Shown here piece after piece: positions 1-8,996 of a DNA stretch of 25,516 bases. The DNA is from Rodentolepis nana (Eukaryota; Platyhelminthes; Cestoda; Cyclophyllidea; Hymenolepididae), in contig UZAE01013189.1 in the NCBI GenBank assembly GCA_900617975.1, positions 1-25,516 of the forward strand, in the 5' to 3' direction. Position 1 is the first letter of the stretch, and every line of letters starts with the position of its first letter. Below the pieces are notes generated by a model, which was given only the letters and a program-made list of their open reading frames with translations, did no database searches and was not told the DNA's origin. The translations under genes and the position numbers were made by a program.

Positions 1-800
1 GGGGATATTCATCTTACCTGGAAATGGAAAAATAGCTGACATAAAATGGATAAATTTCAGCATTTAGTCGGTGCTAAATTTGAGTCAAACAAGTAATTTA
101 CAAAATTATAGGTAAGTTTTCAATCGAAACAGGAACAAGTAGACGGGAGATTTGACTAAAGAAAGACTATTATTACATTTTTATCTTAAATTTCTTAAAG
201 CTTTAGCATATGTTAAGTTAAATAATGACTAAGTACGTAAACTGTGATTCCTGTGAAAGGAGAAATTTAAATGGTGTTATTTTTTTATTAATGGGAAAAA
301 ATTTCATGTTTCACACTGTGAATGGACTCTATTTAATTAACTAATTTTTAAGACAATTCTTTCCCACTAGATTCATCTTTGCACGTGTTTTTATTTTTCA
401 AAAAGTTAAAGAAAATAAAAATATTTAATTATTTATTCATTTTAAATTGAGAAAATAATTTTAAAAGCAATAAATAAAGTTCGTTTTTGGAGCTGCAAAT
501 AAGTAAATGTAGTTACTAGTATCAGATAATTTTTCTCAGTAATGACGCACCAGAAAGGGCGGATCTCTTGTTATGGCATATTCTAAGCAGAAAAGCGTTA
601 TTTGAAATCATTTGTTTGAACACGAATAAGTGTGTTCGGTGAATATAAATGAGTGTGATATTTAACTTTTTTAATTAGTCAGAGACATGATTTTTACAAC
701 GAAGCTAAATTGATGTCTATAAGATACCCCTCAATTACTTTGAGTCTTATAATATATATATATATACCCTGTGAAAAAATTATTGACTAAATTCTCTTAC
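1..800 (-). other. partial intron 3 of the stomatin-like gene
   Basis: This stretch follows the splice donor of the third coding exon (GTAAGA read on the minus strand from 800). It is AT-rich and shows no stomatin-like continuation, so the next exon lies beyond the left edge. It contains a short (TA)n run at 752-766. Around 541-660 there is a slightly GC-richer patch with no recognisable coding frame. I see nothing else in it. Confidence 0.75.
752..766. repeat. (TA)n microsatellite
   Basis: An uninterrupted alternating TA run of about 15 nt close to the donor side of intron 3. Confidence 0.9.
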
Positions 801-956
801 CTCCTGAGGGGGGACATCAAAGGTCACAGTTCGAAGATCGACCTTTCGAATCATATCGAGACAGGGTACGGTGAAGAAGAGGCCAGGACCTTTGGCCCCA
901 TCGGGTAGAATTCGTCCCAATCTAAATAGCACAGCCCGTTCGTATTCCGCAATCAC
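801..956 (-). CDS. stomatin/MEC-2/podocin-family protein, coding exon 3 (start of SPFH/PHB domain)
   Basis: Seen: 156 nt, exactly 52 codons, bounded by an acceptor (TTTCCGTAG before GTGATT) and a donor (CAGGAG then GTAAGA), both phase 0. It encodes residues 81-132 of the assembled protein. Recognisable stomatin signatures in order are [43 protein letters not shown]. Known: this is the beginning of the SPFH/PHB (band 7) domain of integral membrane scaffold proteins, which oligomerise in cholesterol-rich membrane and regulate ion channels; MEC-2 acts in touch receptor neurons. Cys112 matches the conserved Cys in the vertebrate LPC motif. No stop or frameshift is present. The remaining PHB domain and C-terminal oligomerisation helix must lie left of position 1. 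The match is to the family; stomatin and MEC-2 orthologues cannot be separated from this fragment. Confidence 0.95.
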
Positions 957-1060
957 CTACGGAAATAAAATTGTTGAAATTTATTTTTTACTTATTGAAT
1001 AAGCTATCCAAACTAGTTTCTATGCTTCAAAAATATCCTTGTTTGTATAATTACAAAAGT

Positions 1061-1369
1061 GTGGGATGGGCGATAGACTTACCTCTACGTGGTGCACAGT
1101 GAGCAACGTATACTCATACGGCAAAGGTCTAAAAATCGGCAGTTAACTTTGAACTTTCACGAACCAAATACAATGTCATATTCGATTACTTGCATAGTAG
1201 TCACTTTTCCTTTTTTCTACCTTTGCATCTGTCTCCCTTACATCTGTGAATCACTCTTCTGTTCCCCTTCAACATTTTTGTTACATTGTCTGTTCCTCCC
1301 CTCTATGAAGCCCAAAGTCAACTAGAGGGCTATTGATAACTATCATGAAGCCTGTAATTTAATAAAAAC
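1061..1369 (+). mobile_element. short ribozyme-headed non-autonomous retroelement, copy A
   Basis: About 310 bp. The head (1063-1131) and the tail (GGGCTATTGATAACTATCA then GCCTG, about 1327-1354) match those of the 5524-7881 LINE and of the four other short copies. The middle has the family's pyrimidine-rich stretch (CTACCTTTGCATCTGTCT, then GTGAATCACTCTTCTGTTCC) shared with copies 25156 and 21287. A 12-nt flank pair (1048-1059 against 1370-1381) matches at 9 of 12 positions and could be a decayed target-site duplication. The 78-aa ORF beginning at 1089 is a by-product of the repeat, not a gene. It lies in stomatin intron 2, antisense to the gene. Confidence 0.8.
1063..1131 (+). ncRNA. HDV-like ribozyme relic, copy A
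   Basis: It aligns base for base with the intact copy at 25156. Retained: P2 (TAGACTT with AGGTCTA), P3 (ACC with GGT), a 7-nt L3, P4 (CGTAT with ATACG around ACTC) and the GGC of J4/2. Lost: most of P1 (GGGATGG opposite GCACAGT) and P1.1 (GG has become GA). It is probably inactive. Confidence 0.65.
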
Positions 1370-4300
1370 TAATTTTGAAAGTGTGCATTTAATGCAGTCA
1401 ACCAAAGGTTTAATTCATTTTATTTAAAAATTTAACGTAGAAAGCTGTTGCATTGAGACCTCTAGAAAAATATACGTAGAATAATCAATGGTTCCTATTT
1501 GACATTTCGCTAACTCCACACCATATTTTCCATAATTACATGATAAAAGCTAAAATTTACTGCTTTGCAATTTATTTCTTTATTCATACTTGAACAAATT
1601 TTAAACCAATGTTCCGATGTGAAGATTCTCTATATTATGGCAAATATACAGCAGTTGGCCTAATAAAATGGATGCTTTGAGTAAAAATTTGAAAGCTTTG
1701 ATAAATGTGAAATCTAGTGCTCATCAAATATTTCAAACCAATGGCGATTGAATAAGATGATGATTTTTGAAAAAAACTAAAAATTATTAATCATTATCTA
1801 ATTGAGTGACTGTTACTGACGCTACAGGAGGATATCAAAATTGTCATTTTGAATCTCACATACTTTCTGTTTCATTTGCTTGTCAATTGATTTAGACAAA
1901 TGATTTTATCTTGAAAAATGTTCTTGAAGATTAAGCTTATACAGTGTGTTAAGGAAACAAATTTTTGCCAAATTTTGTTCAGTGTATTTCAATATTATTT
2001 GCGAATTTTAACACAATACATTTTTTCAATTAATATCCTTATTGATCATTTGTTTGACGTTGACTCCTCAAAATTTTAATGTAATATTTGACGGTTATTT
2101 TTGAGAAATGATTTTTTTCAAATACGATATATGTTTGAAATCTTGGAAGAAATTACAAAAAGATTTTAGAATAATTTCACGATGACTTTGCACTTTGAAA
2201 AGTTGGAGTACTCATAAAAGTGATGCATTGAATTAGATATCTAAAATTAAATTCGTCACGCAATTGTTAATCCCGAAAATCAATGTTCCAATTTTGTAAA
2301 TCAAATTTTGTTATTTCATGCATTAAATGGACATGATTTTTTCAAACTACTTCAATGTAGAGTTGCGTGTGCAGATTATTTACAAAATGCCCACTTATGG
2401 CGTTTTTTAAACATTTTATGTTCTCAAATGATTTCTACTGCATTTGAATAGGCAGACTCTCTTTAGCTGAATTTAACATGAAGCCCCTTCGAGAAACAAA
2501 GATATGAGTACGATTGTCTCTACCCCCCTTCTCGCCTAGTGTATCACGTGTATCTGTCAAAACTGTTGCATTTGACTACTTAAAGTTGAATATTATATTG
2601 AAATATCGTGTGCCCCTTAGTTCTTCTTAACCCACTGAACATGGTTTCTCATATGGTTACAGAAATTAAAAAAACGTGTTACGGTCCAATAGGTAACCTA
2701 AATTTTTTATTAATCAATCTACAAATATTTTCGCAAAAGTTAATAACAAAATAGTTAAACTTATCACATGATTATGAACATATTCTATAGTCTAACAGTT
2801 AAAAATGCATATAATTACTAATGATCTTAAGTTAATTAGCATAAGGAAAGAAATTTGGATTGATATTGAAGAAGTCTGTTTGCTTCAAACAAGAATTTGT
2901 GCCGTTTCTGTAATTACATGGAACGTTAAGTGTGCGATAATAAACCATTGTACAATATGTATAGTGCGTCTCTATTGGCCGTTCTCATTTATTTGAACAT
3001 AGCTGCTTCATCGCCTTACGGAGAAGACGTAAACTATACAAAAGTTGCACAATGAAAAGTATTAGTTCGTTCTCTTGTCACTAAATTAACCGCGCGTATA
3101 GAATTTGGCATTATGGTTTTATTAATTGAATTAAAGAACCTACCTATGCTATTTTAAGGCTATGATCCGCTACTCATAATTGATCTAAATGCCTATTTTC
3201 TTGTACTCTAACCCTAATACGAGAATCTTCTGCTTAAGTTCTTAATAGGCAATGCACTTTTCATTATCATTGAAAGTCTCTTTAGCATGTTATGCAATAT
3301 TTAATAATTCAGTACTTCTAATACTTGAATTTAAATTTCATTATTCATTCCCTGAATTTTTTTCCCACGGAATTTTAATCACAATTATAGCTCATGTAAT
3401 TTTAATTTGTGATATTTTTCTAAGATTTGTAAATGAAGAATGATTTCGAATGACATTAAGTTGCTCACACAATTCCTATTTATATCAGAGACAATAAAGA
3501 ACTTTGAAAAGTACTCCAATCTGTTTAAAGCAGATCGTTCATTTTATATTAGCAAAAGGAAATCTTATAAAGGTGTTGAAGAAAAAATTTGACTGTAAAA
3601 ATTAACATGATTAAAATGGGAAGCTGACAAAAGTTTTATTTTTGTTATTATTTAAAGTTAGAAATAAATTTTTTTATAACGCTAGAAATTAAGAAAAATA
3701 TTTGAAAGAAGGCGTAACATATTCTTTATAGGTTCGATTTTGGCTTTATCAGCATGGCATTAAGAAAAGAGTGTTTAATGTGCTCCATATCTAACATTTC
3801 ATTTCAAACTAGCATGACCTCGTGTTTCTTTATGCTGTCATGTATAAATATAACTTGACAAAATTTTGTACTGCAATTAAATCATTCAAAGACACTGTTA
3901 AATATGGAAAACAGAGCCTTAAAAACGATAGTAGAATCCTTAAATTAAACAGAAAGGTGAGTAAACTAATTTGGTGGAAATTGTAGTAATACTGTGGGGT
4001 TGGTCATTTTTATTATTAATACAGCTTAACATCTTTCCTGAACCGTCATTTATATCTACATCTGGATTTTCTACTTATCGTCCGGAGACAGGTGTTGAAT
4101 CTACCTTGTATTTTAAATCGGTGAAAAGATATGTGGTGCGGATTTGGCACAAACGTCTTACTTTGCTATAAATTTTTCTGTTGGAAGAGTGATGATCTCA
4201 CCAAATAAATGGATAAAGATATCACGTTTAATTTCTTGCGAATTTTTCAAAAATACATATCGCTTCAACTTAGATCTTGTCCCATTACCCCTTATATACA

Positions 4301-5028
4301 CAGTATTTGTTTATTCACACTGTCATCTCTGACACAAAGTAAACCTTTTCATTTTCTTAAGTTTTAAAAAGGCCATTTTGCTTATCTCTTTTGGCGCGTT
4401 TAAATGGGAAGCTAATCTGAAAAGACATATTTTCCACTCTGTTTCCATTGTCAATCATCAGTTTTCCCATACAGTTACCTGTTGTATTCCCCACATTTTG
4501 TAAAATGATCTTTAATTAGACAACTAAATAACTAAATAAATAAGTTGTTGATCCGTTCTTATATTACTGATTTCAGATCATTAATATATATTTTCAACCA
4601 AATTGTTCACAGAAAGAGCATTTCATATTGGCTTTCAACGATATGATTAATGTTGTTTTGAATTATTCTGCCCTGTTGGCCTCTACGAAAGCCGTTTAAT
4701 TTTAATATCGTAATTATTATGACCTTTGAGACTGTGGTAATATAAATTAATTTAAATTTCATTTTTTAAAGGTAACATTCATGAAAAGCTTTCTTATATT
4801 TTCCTTAAATGCTAGGCTCTAACAAAATGCTGCCAAAAGGGTAAAACATGAACTTTTATTGAAAAGATGTCTTTATAACCAATAGCGTTATGCGGAAACC
4901 TTGGTTTAAATAAAATAACTTCTCTTCGGTTAAATAAAAGTTGCATCGAAAGTTAAGCACTTCCTAACCGGCATGTTCTTTTGCTCAAAGAGGCTGAATT
5001 TTGAACAAAATCATGAACTGGTTGGAGT

Positions 5029-5038
5029 GGGGGGGGGG
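5029..5038. repeat. G10 homopolymer run
   Basis: Ten consecutive G in otherwise AT-rich intron sequence; the length may be an assembly uncertainty. Confidence 0.9.
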
Positions 5039-5512
5039 TGTGAGGGAACACTTCTAAAAATATCTTGGGAAAATCGTCGTTCAGAGGCATTCCGAAGGAT
5101 AAAAAGATTGCTTCATTGAGTGTTGCCCTGAAAAGGGAATTCAAGATTACCGTAAAATTTGGCAGCGCATACTAATACAGCATTGGGATGCAAAATATAG
5201 GCACCATACACATTATGTAAATAGGAATGACGATAGAGCTTGTAATTTGATAGCCAATAATTTTACCTCTTGCGCTGTAATTGCATGGAGAAGAAAAATA
5301 TGTGCGACTTGTTTTCGTGGGAATATATCATATCTTAAGCATTTGTTAGGGAATTAAATAGGAGATAATAGGGAAGGCTTTAAGTGAATGTTGTTCTTAA
5401 AGACAGTGCATTAATGCATATAATAACTTCCAAATACGTGTTTTTAGGCGTAGTGTTTAAAAATTAAACTGCTATTACCATCACCTGTATTAAAGAATAT
5501 ATTCATACTCAG

Positions 5513-5523
5513 ATATTAAGATC
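5513..5523. repeat. left target-site duplication of the LINE derivative
   Basis: ATATTAAGATC is repeated perfectly at 7882-7892, immediately after the element's 3' tail. The element starts at the next base (5524), where the ribozyme begins. Confidence 0.85.
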
Positions 5524-5596
5524 GTGGGTGCGCGATAGACTTACCACCTCGTGACGCACCCTGGACAACATATTGTCGTACGGCAAAAAAGTCTAT
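5524..5596 (+). ncRNA. HDV-like self-cleaving ribozyme at the LINE 5' end
   Basis: P1 pairs GGGTGC (5526-5531) with GCACCC (5556-5561). P2 pairs ATAGACTT (5535-5542) with AAGTCTAT (5589-5596), with one further G-C pair outside (5534 with 5597). GG at 5563-5564 could form P1.1. The J4/2 segment GGC followed by A-run (5582-5590) holds the presumed catalytic cytosine at 5584. P3 and P4 have decayed (ACC opposite GAC; ATAT opposite GTAC), so this copy may no longer cleave. The fold begins at the base after the target-site duplication. In R2 and L1Tc-type LINEs such ribozymes release the element's 5' end from a co-transcript. Confidence 0.8.
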
Positions 5597-5645
5597 CACT
5601 CGGCATTTGATTTGACTTCGATTTATTATGATTAGCTTGAAATAA

Positions 5646-6389
5646 GGCTATGAGAGAAATCGCCCTCGTCAGGGTGAATCACAACGTCTTCAGATCCTCC
5701 AGTGGAATGCTGGAGGGATGTCACAGGACAAAAAGATCCAAGTACAGAAAATCCTACAATCTTATGATGTAGACATTTTCACAATAATGGAAGCAAACAT
5801 TTCGGATGACAAACTGAAGTACTACCAATTCCCAGGTTACACCCTGTACCTTCTACCTAAATACCGGCAAGTTGCAAGTGGAATTCTAACTGGAGTAAAA
5901 AAAGGCCTCACCTCACACTAAGATCTAATCAAGAGTATGGGCTCGACACAAGACATATGTGAAATAATCAGATTAAATGTTTGGAAATGTCAAAACCACT
6001 TCAAGGTATATGCAGTCTGTAATCCACCCCAGAATTGTCCCAACTTTGACTATCTGAACATCTCACCCAAAACTGTAGTATTAGGAGACTTCAACGCCCA
6101 TTCCACCAGATGGGGCTACAAGGATACAAACATAACTGGAAAGGAAATCGAAGACATGCTAAACAGCAATCCTCTGGAACTTATTTACAGCAATGAGGAT
6201 CCGGCTACATATTTGCACTACAATGGAATCAGAAAAACTCCTGACTTACTCTTGGCTTCAAGCGACATCAGTGAGCTTACACACCGCAAAATAATTGACG
6301 ATCCTGGTTCTGGTCACAAACCAGTCATTGCTAGTATTAACATCGGCAGCATAAGCATGACATGGAAAGTCCCAACCAAGCTATCATGA
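5646..6389 (+). pseudogene. LINE ORF remnant: APE-type endonuclease domain
   Basis: One frame is open from 5646, after a TAA at 5643, and is interrupted by a single in-frame TAA at 5919-5921. Motifs in order: QILQWNAGGM (5688-5717), the start of the exonuclease/endonuclease/phosphatase fold; MEANI with the metal-binding Glu position; VLGDFNAHS (GDFN 6084-6095); RKTPDLLLAS; and SGHKPV (6309-6326). In active relatives the last motif is S-D-H, so the catalytic Asp is replaced by Gly here. Known role: nicks target DNA to prime reverse transcription. The first recognisable codons lie only about 50 bp after the ribozyme, leaving no room for an upstream ORF1. The frame ends in a TGA at 6387-6389 but the homologous protein continues in the same frame. 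Confidence 0.88.
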
Positions 6390-6938
6390 AACTTCAAGAA
6401 GGCTGACTGGCTTAGATTCACAAACCTTTAAGAGAATGAACTTCACACAAGTCCCCTCAACTTTAACCAACATCCTGACAAACTTTGCACTGATATCACG
6501 AATATTATGATCAGATGTGCAAAGAAAACTATTCCCAGAGGCCAGACTAAACAACATCAAGTGTTTTGGTCTAAACACCTTGAGGAACTGAAAAGAAAGC
6601 GGGACGCCCTTCGCAACACTGCAGACCAGACTGGAAGAGTGGAAGACGTACAAGCCTGGAGACGANTGATCCTGTATGAGAAGCTACTGCGCATTCCCAT
6701 GGATAAGTTCTTCAGCACCTATGAGAATAGACCAAGACATCTGAAAACGCAATCTGGTCTAATGCAGAAAGCCATAGAACTGAAGAAAGTATTGTAAATC
6801 GATGACAAACCAAAACGTCTCTCTCTACCCATGAACCCATTAGCAGACACTGATGTAGTGTGTTGCACCCAACTGCTTGACTTCTTCAGGAAATCAAACA
6901 CCGACACAAATGCCCCACGTGAGACAATCAATGTCAAC
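6390..6938 (+). pseudogene. LINE ORF remnant: linker between endonuclease and the missing RT
   Basis: This continues in the endonuclease frame. Premature stops lie at 6387-6389 (TGA), 6429-6431 (TAA) and 6795-6797 (TAA). Basic, helix-prone segments such as SKHLEELKRKRDAL resemble the Lys/Arg-rich stretch that follows the endonuclease in RNase H-bearing LINEs. An N at 6666 hides one residue. The text then changes from a pre-RT-like sequence (LLDFFRKSNTD, about 6870-6900) directly to the start of RNase H (YPGDQW, 6939), with none of the RT motifs (such as NYRP, F-x-DD) between. A deletion of roughly 2 kb is inferred. The reading frame is kept across the junction. Confidence 0.75.
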
Positions 6939-7410
6939 TATCCTGGAGATCAATGGCTCAGTCTGCACTGTTGAGGCTCATACAGGAAAGCCAAGGAAAC
7001 GTTGGTGCAGGTGTCTATTCTGAACTCTTCTCTTTCCACGCAGCAGCGGGACACAATAGATCCGCTATTGAAGGAGAAATCGATATTAGGATAGCACTAT
7101 GCCAATTATGTTGCCTGGACACCCATTAGGATAGCACTATGCCAATTCTGTTGCCTAAATACGAAGCATTAGGATAGCACTATGCTATTTATGTTGCCTG
7201 AATGCGAAATTCACCAAAGTGGTGATACTTTCGGACTCATAGTCAACAATAAACTCAATTGGAAACAGAGAGTCACTTAAAACAGTTGAGATAAAGGAAT
7301 GTAGAAAAACTCTATCAGCTGCTGAGAGAGAAAAACAAAACAGTGGTCCTACAATGGATTCCTGATCACTGTGGCATTAAAGACAATGAGCTTGCTGACA
7401 CACCTACTAA
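6939..7410 (+). pseudogene. LINE ORF remnant: RNase H domain, frame-disrupted
   Basis: Pieces of an RNase H fold occur in order but in three frames. YPGDQWLSL and a decayed T-D-G-S-Y lie from 6939. GNVGAGVYSELFSFHAAAGHN and RSAIEGEI lie from 6995, with the catalytic Glu near 7076. KVVILSDS lies around 7216-7239 with Asp at 7234, followed by a TAG. VVLQWIPDHCGIKDNELAD lies from about 7340, with the last Asp at 7397. Known role: degradation of the RNA strand after first-strand synthesis. Frameshifts lie near 6985-6995, in the tandem repeat at 7085-7208 and near 7290-7340. All four acidic positions can be located or inferred, so the domain assignment is strong even though the gene is dead. Confidence 0.85.
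7085..7208 (+). repeat. 40/43-bp tandem triplication inside the LINE RNase H
   Basis: Three copies begin ATTAGGATAGCACTATGC at 7085, 7125 and 7168; all contain TTGCCT and have diverged slightly. In the correct frame each encodes IRIALC followed by a Cys/Leu-rich end, the helix after the catalytic Glu. Spacings of 40 and 43 put the three copies in three different frames, so the expansion itself breaks RNase H. Confidence 0.92.
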
Positions 7411-7834
7411 GAAGGAGACAACGATTTTGCAAGGCATGGACCGCCCAATGTCCTTCCACACAACGAAGGCCTTAATCAGAAGAGAATTCCAGACCTCAAG
7501 GTGCAACGAACTCAAAGCTCAAACAAAGCAGAAACAGTGGACAGTGCCACTCTTCGATATAGCCGACTGGTCAGGAATCGAAGTCATTGCTGACTTTAGA
7601 CTACGTACCGGACATGATTGCCTGGTAAAACATCTTCGCAGATTGGGAGTATACACTAAACCCACATGCCCTCTATGTAACCTACATGAGGAAATGGAGA
7701 AGACCCACTTGATTCGATGTCCAGCCCTAAAGACAACGACGGAACGCCAGAGATACTGGGAAGCAAGAAGACGGTTAATGAACTACTATCAATTAACTGC
7801 TATATGTGTACCCCCCACCCTTGGGGGAAGCTGA
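7343..7834 (+). pseudogene. LINE ORF C-terminal part: RNase H end plus Cys/His motif
   Basis: This is the longest uninterrupted piece of the element. It starts inside RNase H (VLQWIPDHCGIKDNELAD), so its first GTG codon is not a real start. It continues through a Lys/Arg-rich region to a C-x2-C-x9-H-x3-C motif (Cys 7667, Cys 7676, His 7706, Cys 7718; core CPLCNLHEEMEKTHLIRC) and ends EARRRLMNYYQL shortly before a TGA at 7832. Such a motif after RNase H is common in I/Ingi-type LINEs and is thought to bind nucleic acid. The same C-terminus recurs antisense in the copy at 14275-14462. Confidence 0.85.
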
Positions 7835-7881
7835 ACTCAAAGTTTAAGGACTAATGATAAATATCACAAAGCCTGCCAATA

Positions 7882-7892
7882 ATATTAAGATC
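7882..7892. repeat. right target-site duplication of the LINE derivative
   Basis: Perfect second copy of the 11-bp sequence at 5513-5523; it fixes the 3' end of the element at 7881. Confidence 0.85.
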
Positions 7893-8540
7893 ATATTAAT
7901 TACTTAGCGAAAATCGGAATTTTTTTCAATACTTTTAAATAGGGCCAATGAATTTTTTCATATTCATCTTTAGTGGTTCTCTGATTTCTAATTTTAAAAA
8001 AAGATTTTCTTAAAAAAATCTTTTTTGGCAAAACATTTGGACCTAGTATATATTTTCATCTTAAAAATGTTTTTTTCAATTAAAATTTATGGGTCTTTAT
8101 TTCTAGAAATAAATTGTAATTAATATACTTCTTTTCATTTTTTTATTCTACTGCACGTAATAGTATTAAATATATGATGGCGCTATAAATTTGCTTATCG
8201 CAACTGTAATTAAATAAATATGGGTCCCTCTAACTACTTGGCAAAATGTATAAGTTATGAAATGATAATATATTAAAAAATAAATTGAAATTTGAAAGCA
8301 CTTTTCTCATCTTATTTAATGCAATTTCAGTAATTAATGTTAAGTTGTCAACCACAAATTTTTCGTTTAAAGTTATGAGAATAAAAACGCATTAAGTTAA
8401 ATCGTCAAGAAATATATTGCCAATAATTATATTTTCAAAGAGATCGATACAATTTGCAGACTATCTTCACCGTTTTTATATACAATAGGTCAATTCAACG
8501 ACTTGCTTCATTCTATAAGAAGTTACTGGGAAACGCGTGA

Positions 8541-8558
8541 TTATCAAGTTCTTGATAA
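8541..8558. repeat. perfect 8-bp inverted repeat
   Basis: TTATCAAG, a 2-nt centre, then CTTGATAA, inside intron 2. It is isolated with no neighbouring feature, so a functional role is not implied. Confidence 0.7.
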
Positions 8559-8886
8559 GCGTCTCAAAAAGCCCATAAATTAGTTCAAAAAATGAATATT
8601 TTGCAATATTAACTAACAAGGTGAATAAATTCGGAATTTCAAATATGCGATGGAGCAACATCCTTTCCATCAAAGTAAATAGCACCGGTTGAATCCCTTC
8701 CATTCTAAATCGTATAATCCCGAGATTCAACGTGCAAATAATTGCATTTCATGGAATGCTAAAGACTAGGGAACTTTAAGCTTTCATTTTACTTTATATA
8801 TATTTTTAAACGTAATGGATTTCAAATAGTTGCGAAAAATTATCAAGTGCACGTGTAAATATGAAGAAAGTAAATAGGAAACGTAC

Positions 8887-8996
8887 TCTGATGCAGAAGA
8901 ATATGGAGATGGGGAAGGTAATTAGGATGAGAAAGTAGGAGAGACCGAGAAGCATGTAACTGCAGCAGCCAATGTCTTTTGTTTTCGACATCTGTC
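8887..8996 (-). CDS. stomatin/MEC-2/podocin-family protein, coding exon 2 (membrane hairpin)
   Basis: 110 nt between an acceptor (CACATTTCAG before GACAGATG) and a donor (ATCAGA then GTACGT). It starts with the last two bases of a Gly codon begun in exon 1 and ends in phase 0, exactly matching exons 1 and 3. It encodes residues 44-80: a short SKTKDIGCCSY lead, then a hydrophobic segment of about 25 residues (MLLGLSYFLILITFPISIFF) ending CIR. Known: stomatins insert a hairpin into the inner leaflet with both ends cytoplasmic. ITFPIS carries the conserved proline (Pro72 here, human Pro47) that sets hairpin topology, and Cys54/Cys55 sit where human stomatin is palmitoylated. The longer open frame around this exon is intron sequence, not extra protein. 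Met46 could serve as an internal start. Confidence 0.95.

Larger units (their letters stand above)
5524..7881 (+). mobile_element. internally deleted RNase H-bearing LINE with HDV-like ribozyme at its 5' end
   Basis: 2358 bp flanked by a perfect 11-bp duplication, so this is one complete insertion and not a chance mosaic. Order: HDV-like ribozyme (5524-5596), about 50 bp of leader, APE-type endonuclease (5646 to about 6389), post-endonuclease linker (to about 6935), RNase H (6939 to about 7410), C-terminal Cys/His motif (7667-7720), stop (7832-7834), and a short 3' UTR ending CTAATGATAAATATCA then GCCTGCC. No reverse transcriptase and no separate gag-like ORF1 are present. RNase H places it in the I/Ingi/Vingi/Loa/R1-type group of non-LTR elements; the exact clade is not determined. 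Several stops and frameshifts show it is dead. It lies antisense within stomatin intron 2. Five short elements in the window share its two ends. Confidence 0.9.
957..8886 (-). other. intron 2 of the stomatin-like gene (7930 nt)
   Basis: The donor GTACGT follows the hairpin exon at 8886 and the acceptor TTTCCGTAG precedes 956. The intron hosts a short ribozyme-headed retroelement (about 1061-1369) and the 2.36 kb LINE derivative (5524-7881), both antisense to the gene. The stretches 1370-5512 and 7893-8886 are AT-rich with only sporadic non-conserved ORFs. They contain a G10 run at 5029-5038 and a perfect 8-bp inverted repeat at 8541-8558. I see no further gene in them. Confidence 0.8.

Noticed and set aside
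18..73. Minus-strand exon-like segment between an AAATTTAG acceptor and a CCAG-GTAAGA donor, open in the phase after stomatin exon 3
   Set aside because: Its translation (HRLNAEIYPFYVSYFS) does not resemble the strongly conserved stomatin sequence expected after VPPQE, so it is most likely cryptic.
1089..1325. 78-aa plus-strand ORF
   Set aside because: It lies wholly inside the short retroelement copy A, and its residues follow the repeat's pyrimidine-rich sequence; it is not conserved in frame in the other copies.
4953..5144. 63-aa minus-strand ORF with an acceptor-like CTTTTCAG before it
   Set aside because: No suitable donor, no family resemblance, a proline run produced by the G10 tract, and it sits within the stomatin intron.
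8476..8730. 84-aa minus-strand ORF rich in Leu, Ile and Phe
   Set aside because: Composition is that expected from AT-rich DNA and there is no domain or splice context; it lies just downstream of the hairpin exon inside the intron.
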